Below are positions 7,934 to 16,613 of a DNA stretch of 33,963 nucleotides, piece by piece. Source of the stretch: Bacillota bacterium (lineage in GTDB: Bacteria > Bacillota > Clostridia > Christensenellales > CAG-138). The stretch lies in the NCBI GenBank assembly GCA_023451115.1, contig JAEXFV010000116.1:1-33963 (forward strand), written 5' to 3'. The notes beneath the pieces were generated by a model. It did no database searches. It was not told where the DNA came from and was given only the letters and a program-made list of their open reading frames with translations. Numbering within the stretch: the first letter of the stretch is position 1; every line of letters begins with the position of its first letter. Both the position numbers and the translations under genes were made by a program.

Positions 7934-9997
7934 ATGCTGCGATCCAGAAATTTGGATGACCAAAGCTTTGAAGAAATTATGGAGTATGCCATTAGCCGAT
8001 TGCCCTGGCTTTGCCCTGGGTGGACGGATTATAATGCCCATGATCCTGGCATTACCATATTGGAGCTGATCGCCTGGTACAAGGAAATGCAACAATACCA
8101 CATGAATGTGGTCACCGACGAGCTCAAAAAAAAGCTGTTGAAACTGTTAGGCGTTTCTCCCGCAATGCCCCGCCCTGCCCATTGCCTGTTGCGCCTGCCG
8201 CAGCGGAGTATAGGAGGGTATCTTCCTCTGACCCGGGTGGAAAACGAGCAGGAAATTATCTTTGAGTTGTTAGAGGCCGCCCAGCCTGGGCCCCAGGTGG
8301 AAGCTTTATATGTAATGGGGGATCAGGGCGTCACGGATATGACCCAAATCATTGCCCAGCCCGGTATTTCCATTTGGCCATTTGCGGGCGAAAAAGGTAA
8401 AACCGAGCTGCTGATCGGGCTGTCCGGCATGCAACAGGAAATCCGCTTCTGGTTTGAAGTGGATGACAAGAGAGAGGTGGCCCGCAATCCGTTCCAAAGT
8501 GAGGATCAGGCGCCCCGGCAGCTGGAATGGCGCTGCGACGGTATTGCATCGTTGCTTGATGTGCAGGATGAAACCCATGCGCTCAGCCACAGCGGGTTTG
8601 TAACGCTGGAATTGCCCCAGGATTTTTCTCCCAGCGATGGCGGATGCGGCCTGCCTGAGCGATACTACGTTCGCGTTCGTCAGTTGGATGCAGGGTGCGA
8701 GGAAGAAGTGCGGCTTTGCGGCGTAACCACTGGGTGTTTCCGGGCAGCACAGCAGGAAACCTGGGCGAAAATGCGTTGGTTTACGGTAGCGCCGGGCCCG
8801 GCTTCCCTTCGGCTGCAGGACGCCCTATCCCGGGATGGAGGCGTGTATGTGTTCCTCCGGGAGGCGGATGGGTTGCGGTTTGTGGAAACTCAGCAGCAAA
8901 CGGACGAAGCCGGCCGGACACTGGCCTTTGACGCTGCTGGTTGCGTAGAAGATGGGGATCCCAATGTGTTGGCTGTCAGCCAGGATCAATTGCGTTGCGG
9001 CCAGCTCCTGTTCCCGGCTACCGGGCTTCCGGATATGGCCATCGATTTGGCCCTGGGAGGAAGGCAGGTGCTGCCGGATACCCTGTGCCTGATTTGCGAT
9101 ACGCTTTGTGAGGATGGTGCAATTCGCCCTGGCGTTTGGAATTATGTGGAAGATCTTTCTTCCAGTGGCCCGCGGGATAGGGCATTTTCTTATGATCCGT
9201 TGCGGGAGCAGCTGCTTTTTGGGGACGGCCGTCATGGGGCCATTCCGCCCAGGGGAAAACAAGGCGTGCTGCTGGCGTCTTTGGCGCTGTCCTACTGTGG
9301 CGGCGGCAATGTGCCGGAAAACTGCGGTTTATATTTTGCGGATGGCAGCAAGGCCGATAATACGGCGGCCTTTGGGGGACGGGATGCGCAAAGTCTGGCG
9401 GATGCGGCTACCGGCTTTTTACACACCCTGGAGCACACGCAAAAATGCGCGTCTGAACAGGATTATGAGCGTGCAGCGCAGGGGACGCCGGGGCTGCGGG
9501 TAGCCGCAGCAAAAGCCATTGCAGGGTTTGATCCGGAAGAACCCACGGGACATAGCCGCATTCCGGTTGTCACAGTGGTCGTGCTGCCTTGGAGCGCAAA
9601 ACCCCGGCCATTGCCAGATCAGCGCTTTTTGCATACGGTGCAGGCGCATTTGGAGCAGTTGCGGCCCATTTGCACCACTGTGAAGGTAATTGCCCCGCGC
9701 TATGTGCCGGTTGGCGTATCGGTACAGATAAAGGGAAAGGGCGGACAGCTTCGGCAACAAGTGCAGCATGCCATAGAAGAACACTTGAAAGTAACAGCCC
9801 ATGGCAGGAGCATTGGGGACGCAGTCGTAAAAGATGATTTGATGGCGGCGCTGATGGCGGTAGACGGCGTGTTGAAGGTGGAGCGGATCGAATTGAGGCC
9901 TTTAGGGCCGGATTGTTATGCAGCCCCCAATGGGGATTTGCGCTTCCGACGGAATGCTGTGGCCTATTTGCAGACGCTGGATGTGCAGGCAAGGTAA
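7934..9997 (+). CDS. Second baseplate J-type protein (Afp12-like)
   Basis: A 687-aa protein sharing the layout of its upstream neighbour. It has a conserved start (LDDQSFEEIMEYAISRLPWL, then YNAHDPGITILELIAWYKEM), a middle beta-rich region, and a C-terminal J-like segment with LLFGDGRHGAIPPRGKQG at about residues 425-442, then LSYCGGGNVPENCG and KCASEQDYERAAQGTPGLRV. The FGDG-x-HG-x2-P-x-RG motif is typical. Together with the preceding gene it should supply the two wedge components of the baseplate. The start follows AAAGGAGGGAATGGAGA. The next gene starts 43 nt downstream with its own AGGAGGAAAGG site, so coupling is looser here than in the upstream baseplate genes. Confidence 0.87.
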   Translation: MLRSRNLDDQSFEEIMEYAISRLPWLCPGWTDYNAHDPGITILELIAWYKEMQQYHMNVVTDELKKKLLKLLGVSPAMPRPAHCLLRLPQRSIGGYLPLTRVENEQEIIFELLEAAQPGPQVEALYVMGDQGVTDMTQIIAQPGISIWPFAGEKGKTELLIGLSGMQQEIRFWFEVDDKREVARNPFQSEDQAPRQLEWRCDGIASLLDVQDETHALSHSGFVTLELPQDFSPSDGGCGLPERYYVRVRQLDAGCEEEVRLCGVTTGCFRAAQQETWAKMRWFTVAPGPASLRLQDALSRDGGVYVFLREADGLRFVETQQQTDEAGRTLAFDAAGCVEDGDPNVLAVSQDQLRCGQLLFPATGLPDMAIDLALGGRQVLPDTLCLICDTLCEDGAIRPGVWNYVEDLSSSGPRDRAFSYDPLREQLLFGDGRHGAIPPRGKQGVLLASLALSYCGGGNVPENCGLYFADGSKADNTAAFGGRDAQSLADAATGFLHTLEHTQKCASEQDYERAAQGTPGLRVAAAKAIAGFDPEEPTGHSRIPVVTVVVLPWSAKPRPLPDQRFLHTVQAHLEQLRPICTTVKVIAPRYVPVGVSVQIKGKGGQLRQQVQHAIEEHLKVTAHGRSIGDAVVKDDLMAALMAVDGVLKVERIELRPLGPDCYAAPNGDLRFRRNAVAYLQTLDVQAR

Positions 9998-10040
9998 AGG
10001 ACGTGCAGGTTTTCACGCCATGCCGGCCTAGGAGGAAAGG

Positions 10041-11159
10041 ATGAAAAGGCTTCATACACAACTTGTGCTCAACAAGCAGGAAGATTGGCAGGCCCCTTAT
10101 TGCCAGGGGGTAATTTTTCAGGGGGATGGCCTAACCCTGAAGCCAGGGGAGCAGGGAGGTATCATCTGCCTGCGTGCTTTGGACAGCGGGGAAAAGGGCT
10201 TTACCTGGGGACGAGTTTCCCTGGACTGCCGCCTTGCGCCGGACAGTATCATCCGCACTTGGGCATATGCTGCAGAGGAAAAGCAGTTTGGTGAATATGC
10301 AGCATTGGAGGAAGGGCTGCGGCAGCTGGAACCTGGTAGCCCGCAGGCAAAAGCGTTTTTAGAGGATGTATTTACCCTGGCAGGCCAGGGGGATGACTGC
10401 TATGTGGACCAGAGCGGCCGGTATCTGTATCTCATGCTGGAATTTATGGCTTCTGGCGATGCGCCCAGGTTAGACGCCTTGCGGCTGCACATGACAGGGG
10501 ATCATATGGTAGACTATTTGCCGGCGGTGTATCGCAAAGAAGGGGATTTTACCAAGCGGTACCTTTCCATTTTCGACAGCATCATGATGGATATGGAGCA
10601 GGAAATTTACGACTTGCCAGCCCGGTTTGATTATGAAAATACCTCGGATCAGATGCTGGAATATTTGGCCCAATGGATGTGTGTGGAAACCAGGGGAGAA
10701 CAGCGGGCTTCTGTTTTACAACGCATTCGCACCGCCCAGGCAGATTATGAAAACCTGTATACGGTAAAGGGAATCAAACGTTCTGTCATGCGGCTCACCG
10801 GATACCAACCGCTGATTGTGGAGAGCGCCAGCGTGGATCCAAACCGCCCCGGTTGCGCGAATTCCAGGCTTTACCGCAAGCTATATGGCGAAAACCCTTA
10901 TAAATTTTTTATCCTCCTTCCGGAAGAAGCCTTCAAAACCCGGGAGCAGATGGAAAGCTTTTTGGAGCGAATGCAGGAATGTATTCCAGTAGGCACGGAG
11001 TTTGAGCTGGTACTGCTCAAACGATGTGTGCAGTTGGACCGGCATACCTACTTAGGCGTAAATACAATCGTAAGCGGCTATGTGCCCGTTGTGATTGATG
11101 AAAACACCACCATCCACTATGACACTATGATCGGAGGCAACCAAGTTGAAAGATTTTAG
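10041..11159 (+). CDS. P2 gpI-like phage tail protein
   Basis: This 372-aa protein contains a tail_P2_I/TIGR02242-type domain in its central part: VDYLPAVYRKEGDFTKRYLS near residues 157-176, followed by helices with an ETRGEQRASVLQRI segment and YTVKGIKRSVMRLTGYQPLI. In phage P2, gpI closes the outer baseplate and carries the fibres; family members in eCIS loci lie just after the J-type genes, as here. The N-terminal 150 residues are a beta-rich extension with no family I recognise. A strong AGGAGGAAAGG site directly precedes the ATG. The last 14 nt overlap the next gene, whose start is a TTG at 11146. Confidence 0.87.
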   Translation: MKRLHTQLVLNKQEDWQAPYCQGVIFQGDGLTLKPGEQGGIICLRALDSGEKGFTWGRVSLDCRLAPDSIIRTWAYAAEEKQFGEYAALEEGLRQLEPGSPQAKAFLEDVFTLAGQGDDCYVDQSGRYLYLMLEFMASGDAPRLDALRLHMTGDHMVDYLPAVYRKEGDFTKRYLSIFDSIMMDMEQEIYDLPARFDYENTSDQMLEYLAQWMCVETRGEQRASVLQRIRTAQADYENLYTVKGIKRSVMRLTGYQPLIVESASVDPNRPGCANSRLYRKLYGENPYKFFILLPEEAFKTREQMESFLERMQECIPVGTEFELVLLKRCVQLDRHTYLGVNTIVSGYVPVVIDENTTIHYDTMIGGNQVERF

Positions 11160-12915
11160 TTTTTTCCCCATGGAACGGAACCGCTATTTCTATGGAAAGC
11201 TGCTGACGGTGCGGGATTTTGAAGCGGAACAGAACTATGCAAGCGCCAAGCACCGGCTGGTGAACCGTGTAGTGCATGGCGCGGGCGTGGTGTGCGGGCT
11301 GGGCGTTTCCCTGAGCGATGATACGACCCTGCTTATTGGCAGCGGCATGGCGTTGGACTATCTGGGGCGGGAAATCGTAATTGAAGAGCCTCTGGTTCGC
11401 CGCATTGAGATGCTCAATGGCCATGAAGCGCTCTTGGGCAAAGAGGATGCTTATCTTTGCCTGGCCTATGATGAAACCGACATTGAGCCGGTAAATGCAG
11501 TGGGCTCGGATACGGGGGAAAGTAGCCAATTTAACATGACCCGGGAAGGCTACAAACTGTACTTTTCCGCCCAGGCCCCCGAATATCGCGGGCTGATGGA
11601 AGCGGCAGGCAGAGAAAATGTGAGCGTATTGTACGCTTCGGATGGGCTTACCCTGGTATTTTACGCGGCAGGCGCTGCTTGCGCTGGGGATGAGTTTACG
11701 GTTGGTATGCTGGTGGTGAAAAACGAAAAAACTCCACCGGTGCGCTTTACTCTGGAGGGTGAAAGCGAAGTGGTGGATACGCAAAACGGCCGCATCCAGC
11801 TTTCCTACAGCGAGAGCCCGGAGGAAGGTCGTAATGTGCTGGAAGTGGAATTCAAGCTTAAAGCCCAGAGCCTTTCGGATGTGGTAGCGGCGCTGTTCCC
11901 TAAGGGCGCTTCGTTGACCATTGAGATGGGTGGCCATACCTATAAAAACATTATTGAAATTCCAGCGGAGCTTACCCTTTGCGCCAACCGGAATGCATAC
12001 TTAGATTTTGTGCATAAAAAGGACGATTTAAACCGTCACCTCAGGGGGCGGGAAATCCCGATTTATTTGGCAAAGCTGGAATTGATCGAGGCCACTGACC
12101 GGGTATTTTTAGGCTCCGTCACCAACCTGCCCTTTGGGCAGCGCTTGGGAAAAGACGCTGCGGGCCAGGCTGCGGGAAAAGACCGCCTGGAGGTGACCAC
12201 TTCGGTGGAGGCGCTGGAATTCTGGCAAAAGCCGGATGTAAAGGCCAGCTATCAGCAGGATTCCCATGCGCTGCATCTGGCATTTGGCATTCCTTCACAG
12301 GAGCTGTATGATTATACTACCAGCCATGGTGTGGTAGACATTGCCATGCCCGGGGGTATTAAGGTGAACGGCCGCTATCTTTCCGACGAAATCCCTCATG
12401 GATTGGGGCCTGGGAATGTGGAAGTCCGTTTGGCAGTGGAATTTGAAAACGAAGGGGAAGCCCATCTGTTTGGCAACAGCGAGGTATTCCGCTCGAAAAA
12501 CAGTTCCATTACGCCGCCCTGGGTGGAGACGGCCGCAGTGGTGTATGCGGAGCGGGGAACCATGCGTATTGGCGTCTGGCTCCACGATAATGTGGAAGGC
12601 AACCGAGTGCGGGTACATTATTACGCCCAGAAACCGGAGCGTGATACCAAACGTCTGTTGGAGAACCGGCAAGTCAGCGTCAGCATTGTGCCGGAAGTTT
12701 CCCGGTTGGGCAAGCGGGAGCAGATGCGTTTGAAAGCCGTGGTACAGGGCAGCGAAGACAAGAACGTTACTTGGGCGGTAAAAGACGCAGGCGGCGGCGC
12801 CATCGACCAAAACGGGATTTACCAGGCGCCGGAAGCGCAGGGAACTTACGAAATTGTAGCGACAGCAGGGGCGGATGAAAAGGTCTGCGCCAGCGCTTAT
12901 GTAATTGTGGAATGA
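11146..12915 (+). CDS. Tail-associated, fibre-like protein with C-terminal Ig-like domain
   Basis: A 589-aa protein starting at TTG, with GGAGG about 8 nt upstream. Its N-terminus (FFPMERNRYFYGKLLTVRDF, residues about 5-24, then HRLVNRVVHGAGVVCGLGV) is a recognisable pattern that I recall in proteins encoded beside phage-tail and eCIS baseplates. The middle is beta-rich and otherwise unrecognised. The last ~80 residues (VSIVPEVSRLGKREQMRLKA, then VTWAVKDAGGGAIDQNGIYQ, then GTYEIVATAG) look like a bacterial Ig-like (Big) domain, common in surface-exposed adhesion modules. I infer a fibre or target-contact role, as for Afp13, but no fibre repeats or collagen-like segments are visible. The gene overlaps the P2 gpI-like gene by 14 nt. 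Confidence 0.75.
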   Translation: MKDFSFFPMERNRYFYGKLLTVRDFEAEQNYASAKHRLVNRVVHGAGVVCGLGVSLSDDTTLLIGSGMALDYLGREIVIEEPLVRRIEMLNGHEALLGKEDAYLCLAYDETDIEPVNAVGSDTGESSQFNMTREGYKLYFSAQAPEYRGLMEAAGRENVSVLYASDGLTLVFYAAGAACAGDEFTVGMLVVKNEKTPPVRFTLEGESEVVDTQNGRIQLSYSESPEEGRNVLEVEFKLKAQSLSDVVAALFPKGASLTIEMGGHTYKNIIEIPAELTLCANRNAYLDFVHKKDDLNRHLRGREIPIYLAKLELIEATDRVFLGSVTNLPFGQRLGKDAAGQAAGKDRLEVTTSVEALEFWQKPDVKASYQQDSHALHLAFGIPSQELYDYTTSHGVVDIAMPGGIKVNGRYLSDEIPHGLGPGNVEVRLAVEFENEGEAHLFGNSEVFRSKNSSITPPWVETAAVVYAERGTMRIGVWLHDNVEGNRVRVHYYAQKPERDTKRLLENRQVSVSIVPEVSRLGKREQMRLKAVVQGSEDKNVTWAVKDAGGGAIDQNGIYQAPEAQGTYEIVATAGADEKVCASAYVIVE

Positions 12916-12946
12916 AAGAAGCCGCAAGGCGGGAAAGGTGAATGCC

Positions 12947-13696
12947 GTGAATCCGATCCTCATCAAATCCAGATATAAGGTCACGCATATCCAGTACGCG
13001 CAGGAACAGTATGCAGCGTTGCTGGCCGTAGACGTGGAGAGCCGCGATAAGGAAGAATATTTGCTCAACGTTTACGAGGGAGACTTGGTCAAGCTTTATG
13101 TGGATCGTTTTGACCGGTTACGCCATTGCCAGGAATATCAGGGCATGTTTATGGATCAGGGGGCGCTGGTGGCGGCATTTCGGGCTTGCGGAGGCACCCC
13201 AGTGGACCAGGTGTTTTATAAGGGCGCTGAAATAGACTGGGAAACCCGGGTGGCGTTTGCCCAGGAGCTATTTCATTTGGGATTATGTGTTTCAGATTAC
13301 CCGCCTGAAATCGGCTGTGCGATTTTTTTAAGCGAAAACCTTCGGCTTTGGCCTAAAGAGAAGCAGCTGGCGGTGAATTATCAGATACGGCCACTAAAGG
13401 GGATGAACCAGCGGGAGCTTGCCTATCTGGTGATGGATCAGGTGAAAAAGGCGCTGTTGTGGCGATATTCCTCGCCGAAAGCGGAAATCCAGTTTCTGGA
13501 GAGCCTGGAAAGCCAAGTATTTCCCACAGCGGTGGCCTTGTACTCCCACTGGATGGAAGCAAAAGCGGGGATCGTTGCAGATTATGAAAAACTGTATGCC
13601 AAACCAGGGCTGCAGCGAGCGCTATATTTATTTTTTCAAAACGTATTGCGCTGGGGTAAGCGCATATGGAAAGGGAAAAGGGGAAGACAAGCATGA
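12947..13696 (+). CDS. Uncharacterised protein encoded in the injection-system operon (possible kinase-like fold)
   Basis: I do not recognise this protein (249 aa from the GTG at 12947). The GTG is chosen because GGGAAAGG lies about 8 nt upstream; an in-frame TTG at 12905 overlaps the previous gene. It is soluble, has no signal peptide, and ends in a basic tail (GKRIWKGKRGRQA). The pattern EGDLVKLYVDRFDRLRHC, then DWETRVAFAQELFHLGL, then CAIFLSENLRLWPKEKQ vaguely recalls a protein kinase C-lobe in which the catalytic Asp is missing, so a pseudokinase is possible, but this is weak. Its stop overlaps the following sensor gene as ATGA, which ties it to the membrane-protein block rather than only to the baseplate genes. 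Confidence 0.72.
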   Translation: MNPILIKSRYKVTHIQYAQEQYAALLAVDVESRDKEEYLLNVYEGDLVKLYVDRFDRLRHCQEYQGMFMDQGALVAAFRACGGTPVDQVFYKGAEIDWETRVAFAQELFHLGLCVSDYPPEIGCAIFLSENLRLWPKEKQLAVNYQIRPLKGMNQRELAYLVMDQVKKALLWRYSSPKAEIQFLESLESQVFPTAVALYSHWMEAKAGIVADYEKLYAKPGLQRALYLFFQNVLRWGKRIWKGKRGRQA

Positions 13697-16170
13697 GGAA
13701 CCTGCGGAAATTTTCCATTTTTTTGCTCTTTATCGCCGTGTTTGGCGTGGTTGCCTATAGCCTTTTTCCGGCTTTCTTTCATGATGTCGCCCAAAATGTA
13801 CGCAACGGCATGGGCCAGCGGGTTTATGTGCAGGCGGTGCAGGGGATGGATGGCAATACTTATGTGTTGCAGGCCCTTCCCACACAGGGGTATCGCCTCA
13901 TCACCATGGGAGAACATGGCCAGGGCGGCAACCGCGCCTTGGAAAAAGGCTTGCCCCAAGATTACGAGGCAAATACCCTTTTCGTTTGCAGCAGCGGTAC
14001 GGTGCTCATGGGAGTATATACCCGCAGCAATGGCGCTTTAACGGATTTTTCACTGTACGCTGCCCAGGATGGGAAACAATTTGCCCTGTTGCTGCAAACG
14101 CCCCTGTCCGGCCTCACGGCAGAGGAACGGCGGCTTAGCGCAGGCGTATGGAACATGGTGGAAGAAGCGGGCGTGCTGCACTTTACTGCCCTTACGGAAG
14201 ACGGCTACCAACAATATGCCTTTGACCCAGCGCAGGAGCAGGGGCTGCGTTCAGAAGGACCCGTTTCTGCAGATCAAGTAGACGCGTTGCTTATGCAACA
14301 GCAGAAAAACCAGGAAAATGCGCAGCAGTTGGCTTTGGCCAGCATATCGGATCCCGGGCGAATCACATCCTTGGCCTCCACTCAGGGGGGAGGGGCGTTG
14401 GCGCTAATGGACCATGCAATTTTATATTCGGTTTCCCCCGAGGGAGAGGTATCCAACCTCACCGCGGGGATTTACCGGGTTGTTTGGCAGAGCGGATTAA
14501 TCCTTCTTGGTGTGGTGCTGTTGGTATTGATTTGCGCTTATGGCTGCTACTATGCAGTGTGCGAAGCAAAGAAGCTTTATTTCCCTCTGGTAATCAAAAA
14601 CCTGCTCATACTTTCCCTCATAGGATTTGTTTCCGTTACAGCGGTGCAGGCGCTGCTGGTGGCGCCCCAATACCGTGAGGGAATGCGGCAAAGCGTGCAA
14701 AATGCTTTAAAAGCGCAGCTATCGCAAGTACAGCCCACAGCACAAGGGGCATTGCCTGCGGCCAGCCAGACGCTTGCCGACACAGATGTAGCTTATCAGG
14801 ACAACATCTTGTTGCTGCTGGAACGCCAGGAGCAAGGCGGATATGTGATACAGGACAGTAGTGCCGGATATGTTCAAGGAACGAGGCTGGATACGCCGGG
14901 ATTACTCCCGGGTGAAGCGGGGCGGGCTATCCTGGCAGCGGAGAAGGGCATCCATTCCTTTGTGATTTCAAGCAACGGCATAGCTTATTACGTGATGTAT
15001 TCCCCTCAGCAGGATGGCACATTGCTTTGCCTGCGGCTCAATGCCAGCATGCTGGAGTCGGGCATGAACGCCCGTTTGCAGCAAATTGCCCTGTATGGGT
15101 ATGGGGTGGTGTTGCTCCTTATCGTATGCGCGCTGCTTGGCATTGGAGGTGCTGCCCGTGGCGCTCGCCGGGTCAGGAAAGGGATTGACCTGATGGCGGG
15201 AGGCGCGGCACAAGTGCGGGTTGTCAACCGTTCCGGAGATGAGTTGGAGGCATTGGCCGCCGCGTTCAATGATTTAAGCGGCGCGGTTGAGGAGAAGAAG
15301 CTGGATGCAAACCTCACAGGCAACGCTTACCTGCGTTTTGTACCCCGCCAGCTGGTGGCGCTGCTGGGGGCGCAAAACATTGAACAGGTGGATAAAAACA
15401 CCAGCGCCTCTCATGAAATGGCAATGATGGTGGTGCGTTTTAGCTTTTCCAAGGCTGTATACCAAAGCGCGGCGCAAACCCTGTTTGATAACATCAACGA
15501 GGTATTTGATTATGTGGCGGGGCCTGTATCCGCCGCAGGCGGCGCCATTTACAACTTCACTTACGATGGATTTGACGCAGTGTTTGAAAGCGGCGCGCAA
15601 ACAGCGGTTGGGGCGGCGGTAGCGGTGCGGCAGGCATTGCTGGAACTTAACAGCCAGCGGGAAATGCGGGGGGATGCCCTGGTGGAGCTCAGGGTGGCCC
15701 TTGACTATGGCACAGCGATGATGGGCGTGGTCGGCGATCAGGATCGGGTGGTGCCCACAGTGGTGTCCTCTTGCCTGAATACCGCCCGCAGCCTGGTAGA
15801 ATTGGCCCAAACGCTGGATGCAAACATTTTGTGCACTACGCCGGTGGCGGACGCGGCGGGGGAATATGGCATGCGCTATATCGGCAAGGCCCGGGACGGC
15901 AGAACCTTTATTCGCATATACGAGATCTACGATGGAGACCCGTATAGCATGCGCCTTGCCAAAGAGAGTATGCGTGAAGCGTTCAGCGCCGGGCTATATG
16001 CCCTGTATAGCCGGGAGTTTTCCCAGGCAAAGCGTTTATTTATGGATATTGCCAGGCGGCAAAATGAGGATGGCGTTGTGCGGCATTACCTTTACCTGGC
16101 AGACCAATTTGAGAAGCAGCCCCCTGATGCAATTGGGTTGGATGAAGCGACGGGAGGGGAGCAGCAATGA
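13693..16170 (+). CDS. Membrane sensor with HAMP and degenerate class III nucleotide cyclase-like domain
   Basis: Four transmembrane helices are visible (about residues 7-27, 266-288, 303-324 and 465-487), giving an outside domain of ~240 residues, a short cytoplasmic turn, a second outside domain of ~140 residues, then a HAMP-like linker and a cytosolic class III cyclase fold (about 575-740). The fold shows an NFTYDGFDAVFE segment, RVALDYGTAMMGVVGDQDRV and SSCLNTARSLVELA. The first metal-binding Asp is replaced by Val (residue 581, in AMMVVRFSFS), while the second, Asp625, is kept at the usual spacing of 44. The transition-state Arg four residues after the Asn is Ser. It may therefore bind nucleotide or dimerise without catalysis. 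ATG 13693 is preferred over 13666 because it forms an ATGA overlap and has AAAGGGGAAG upstream. The C-terminal ~80 residues are helical. Confidence 0.8.
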   Translation: MRNLRKFSIFLLFIAVFGVVAYSLFPAFFHDVAQNVRNGMGQRVYVQAVQGMDGNTYVLQALPTQGYRLITMGEHGQGGNRALEKGLPQDYEANTLFVCSSGTVLMGVYTRSNGALTDFSLYAAQDGKQFALLLQTPLSGLTAEERRLSAGVWNMVEEAGVLHFTALTEDGYQQYAFDPAQEQGLRSEGPVSADQVDALLMQQQKNQENAQQLALASISDPGRITSLASTQGGGALALMDHAILYSVSPEGEVSNLTAGIYRVVWQSGLILLGVVLLVLICAYGCYYAVCEAKKLYFPLVIKNLLILSLIGFVSVTAVQALLVAPQYREGMRQSVQNALKAQLSQVQPTAQGALPAASQTLADTDVAYQDNILLLLERQEQGGYVIQDSSAGYVQGTRLDTPGLLPGEAGRAILAAEKGIHSFVISSNGIAYYVMYSPQQDGTLLCLRLNASMLESGMNARLQQIALYGYGVVLLLIVCALLGIGGAARGARRVRKGIDLMAGGAAQVRVVNRSGDELEALAAAFNDLSGAVEEKKLDANLTGNAYLRFVPRQLVALLGAQNIEQVDKNTSASHEMAMMVVRFSFSKAVYQSAAQTLFDNINEVFDYVAGPVSAAGGAIYNFTYDGFDAVFESGAQTAVGAAVAVRQALLELNSQREMRGDALVELRVALDYGTAMMGVVGDQDRVVPTVVSSCLNTARSLVELAQTLDANILCTTPVADAAGEYGMRYIGKARDGRTFIRIYEIYDGDPYSMRLAKESMREAFSAGLYALYSREFSQAKRLFMDIARRQNEDGVVRHYLYLADQFEKQPPDAIGLDEATGGEQQ

Positions 16171-16538
16171 CAACGCCGCTGGAAACGGTAGGCAAACAAG
16201 TAGAAAGCGCTGTAAAAAACCAAATCCGCGGGGCGCAGGCGGAAGTGTTGCGGGAAACCAGCATCGTCCGTCAGGCCAATGCCCGTTTGGGTGCCGTCCT
16301 GCGGAATGGGGAGCATAAAGCAAAGGCAAAGCGGAACGCTGCCTCTCGCAGCGGCGTTTATGTGGAGGGCAGGCCCGCGCAAACCGGCCCGGATGGCTAT
16401 GTGCGGCGTTCGCCGGTGCAAGCGCTCCGGGTTGCTCCGGATTATCGTAAACGCTGCTTGAAGCGGGCTGTTGGCGCGGTAATTGGCATATTGGTATTGT
16501 GCGGCATTGGGTTGTTGCTGATCAAATACCTGTTTTAA
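16167..16538 (+). CDS. Small tail-anchored membrane protein of unknown function
   Basis: A 123-aa protein that I do not recognise. The first ~90 residues are polar and basic with helical stretches (TTPLETVGKQVESAVKNQIR), and the C-terminus is one hydrophobic segment (AVGAVIGILVLCGIGLLLIK plus YLF) preceded by RKRCLKR. That is the layout of a tail-anchored protein with its soluble part in the cytoplasm. It starts on an ATGA overlap with the cyclase-like sensor, after a GGGAGGGGAG site, so the two are almost certainly made together. A 75-nt gap containing a weak hairpin follows, up to the MORN-protein start. It could be an adaptor that holds a cytoplasmic partner at the membrane; there is no direct evidence for that. 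Confidence 0.75.
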   Translation: MTTPLETVGKQVESAVKNQIRGAQAEVLRETSIVRQANARLGAVLRNGEHKAKAKRNAASRSGVYVEGRPAQTGPDGYVRRSPVQALRVAPDYRKRCLKRAVGAVIGILVLCGIGLLLIKYLF

Positions 16539-16557
16539 CCTATGATTTTATTTTGAG

Positions 16558-16580
16558 AGGATATCCATTGCAGGTATCCT
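16558..16580 (+). other. Short imperfect inverted repeat in the gap before the MORN gene
   Basis: AGGATATCC and GGTATCCT flank the six bases ATTGCA and can pair with one bulged T. There is no T-tract after it, so it is not a convincing terminator. It could modestly affect mRNA stability or translation of the MORN gene. This is a short chance-level repeat and is listed only because the operon has few gaps. Confidence 0.25.
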
Positions 16581-16613
16581 ATGGGCCGGCAGGCAGCCGA
16601 GGAGGAAAAACTT

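Noticed and set aside
11125..11937. Long minus-strand open frame opposite the fibre-like gene
   Set aside because: It mirrors a plus-strand gene with a clear start and family pattern, has no ribosome site, and shows no recognisable domain. Other long antisense frames in the window were rejected for the same reason.
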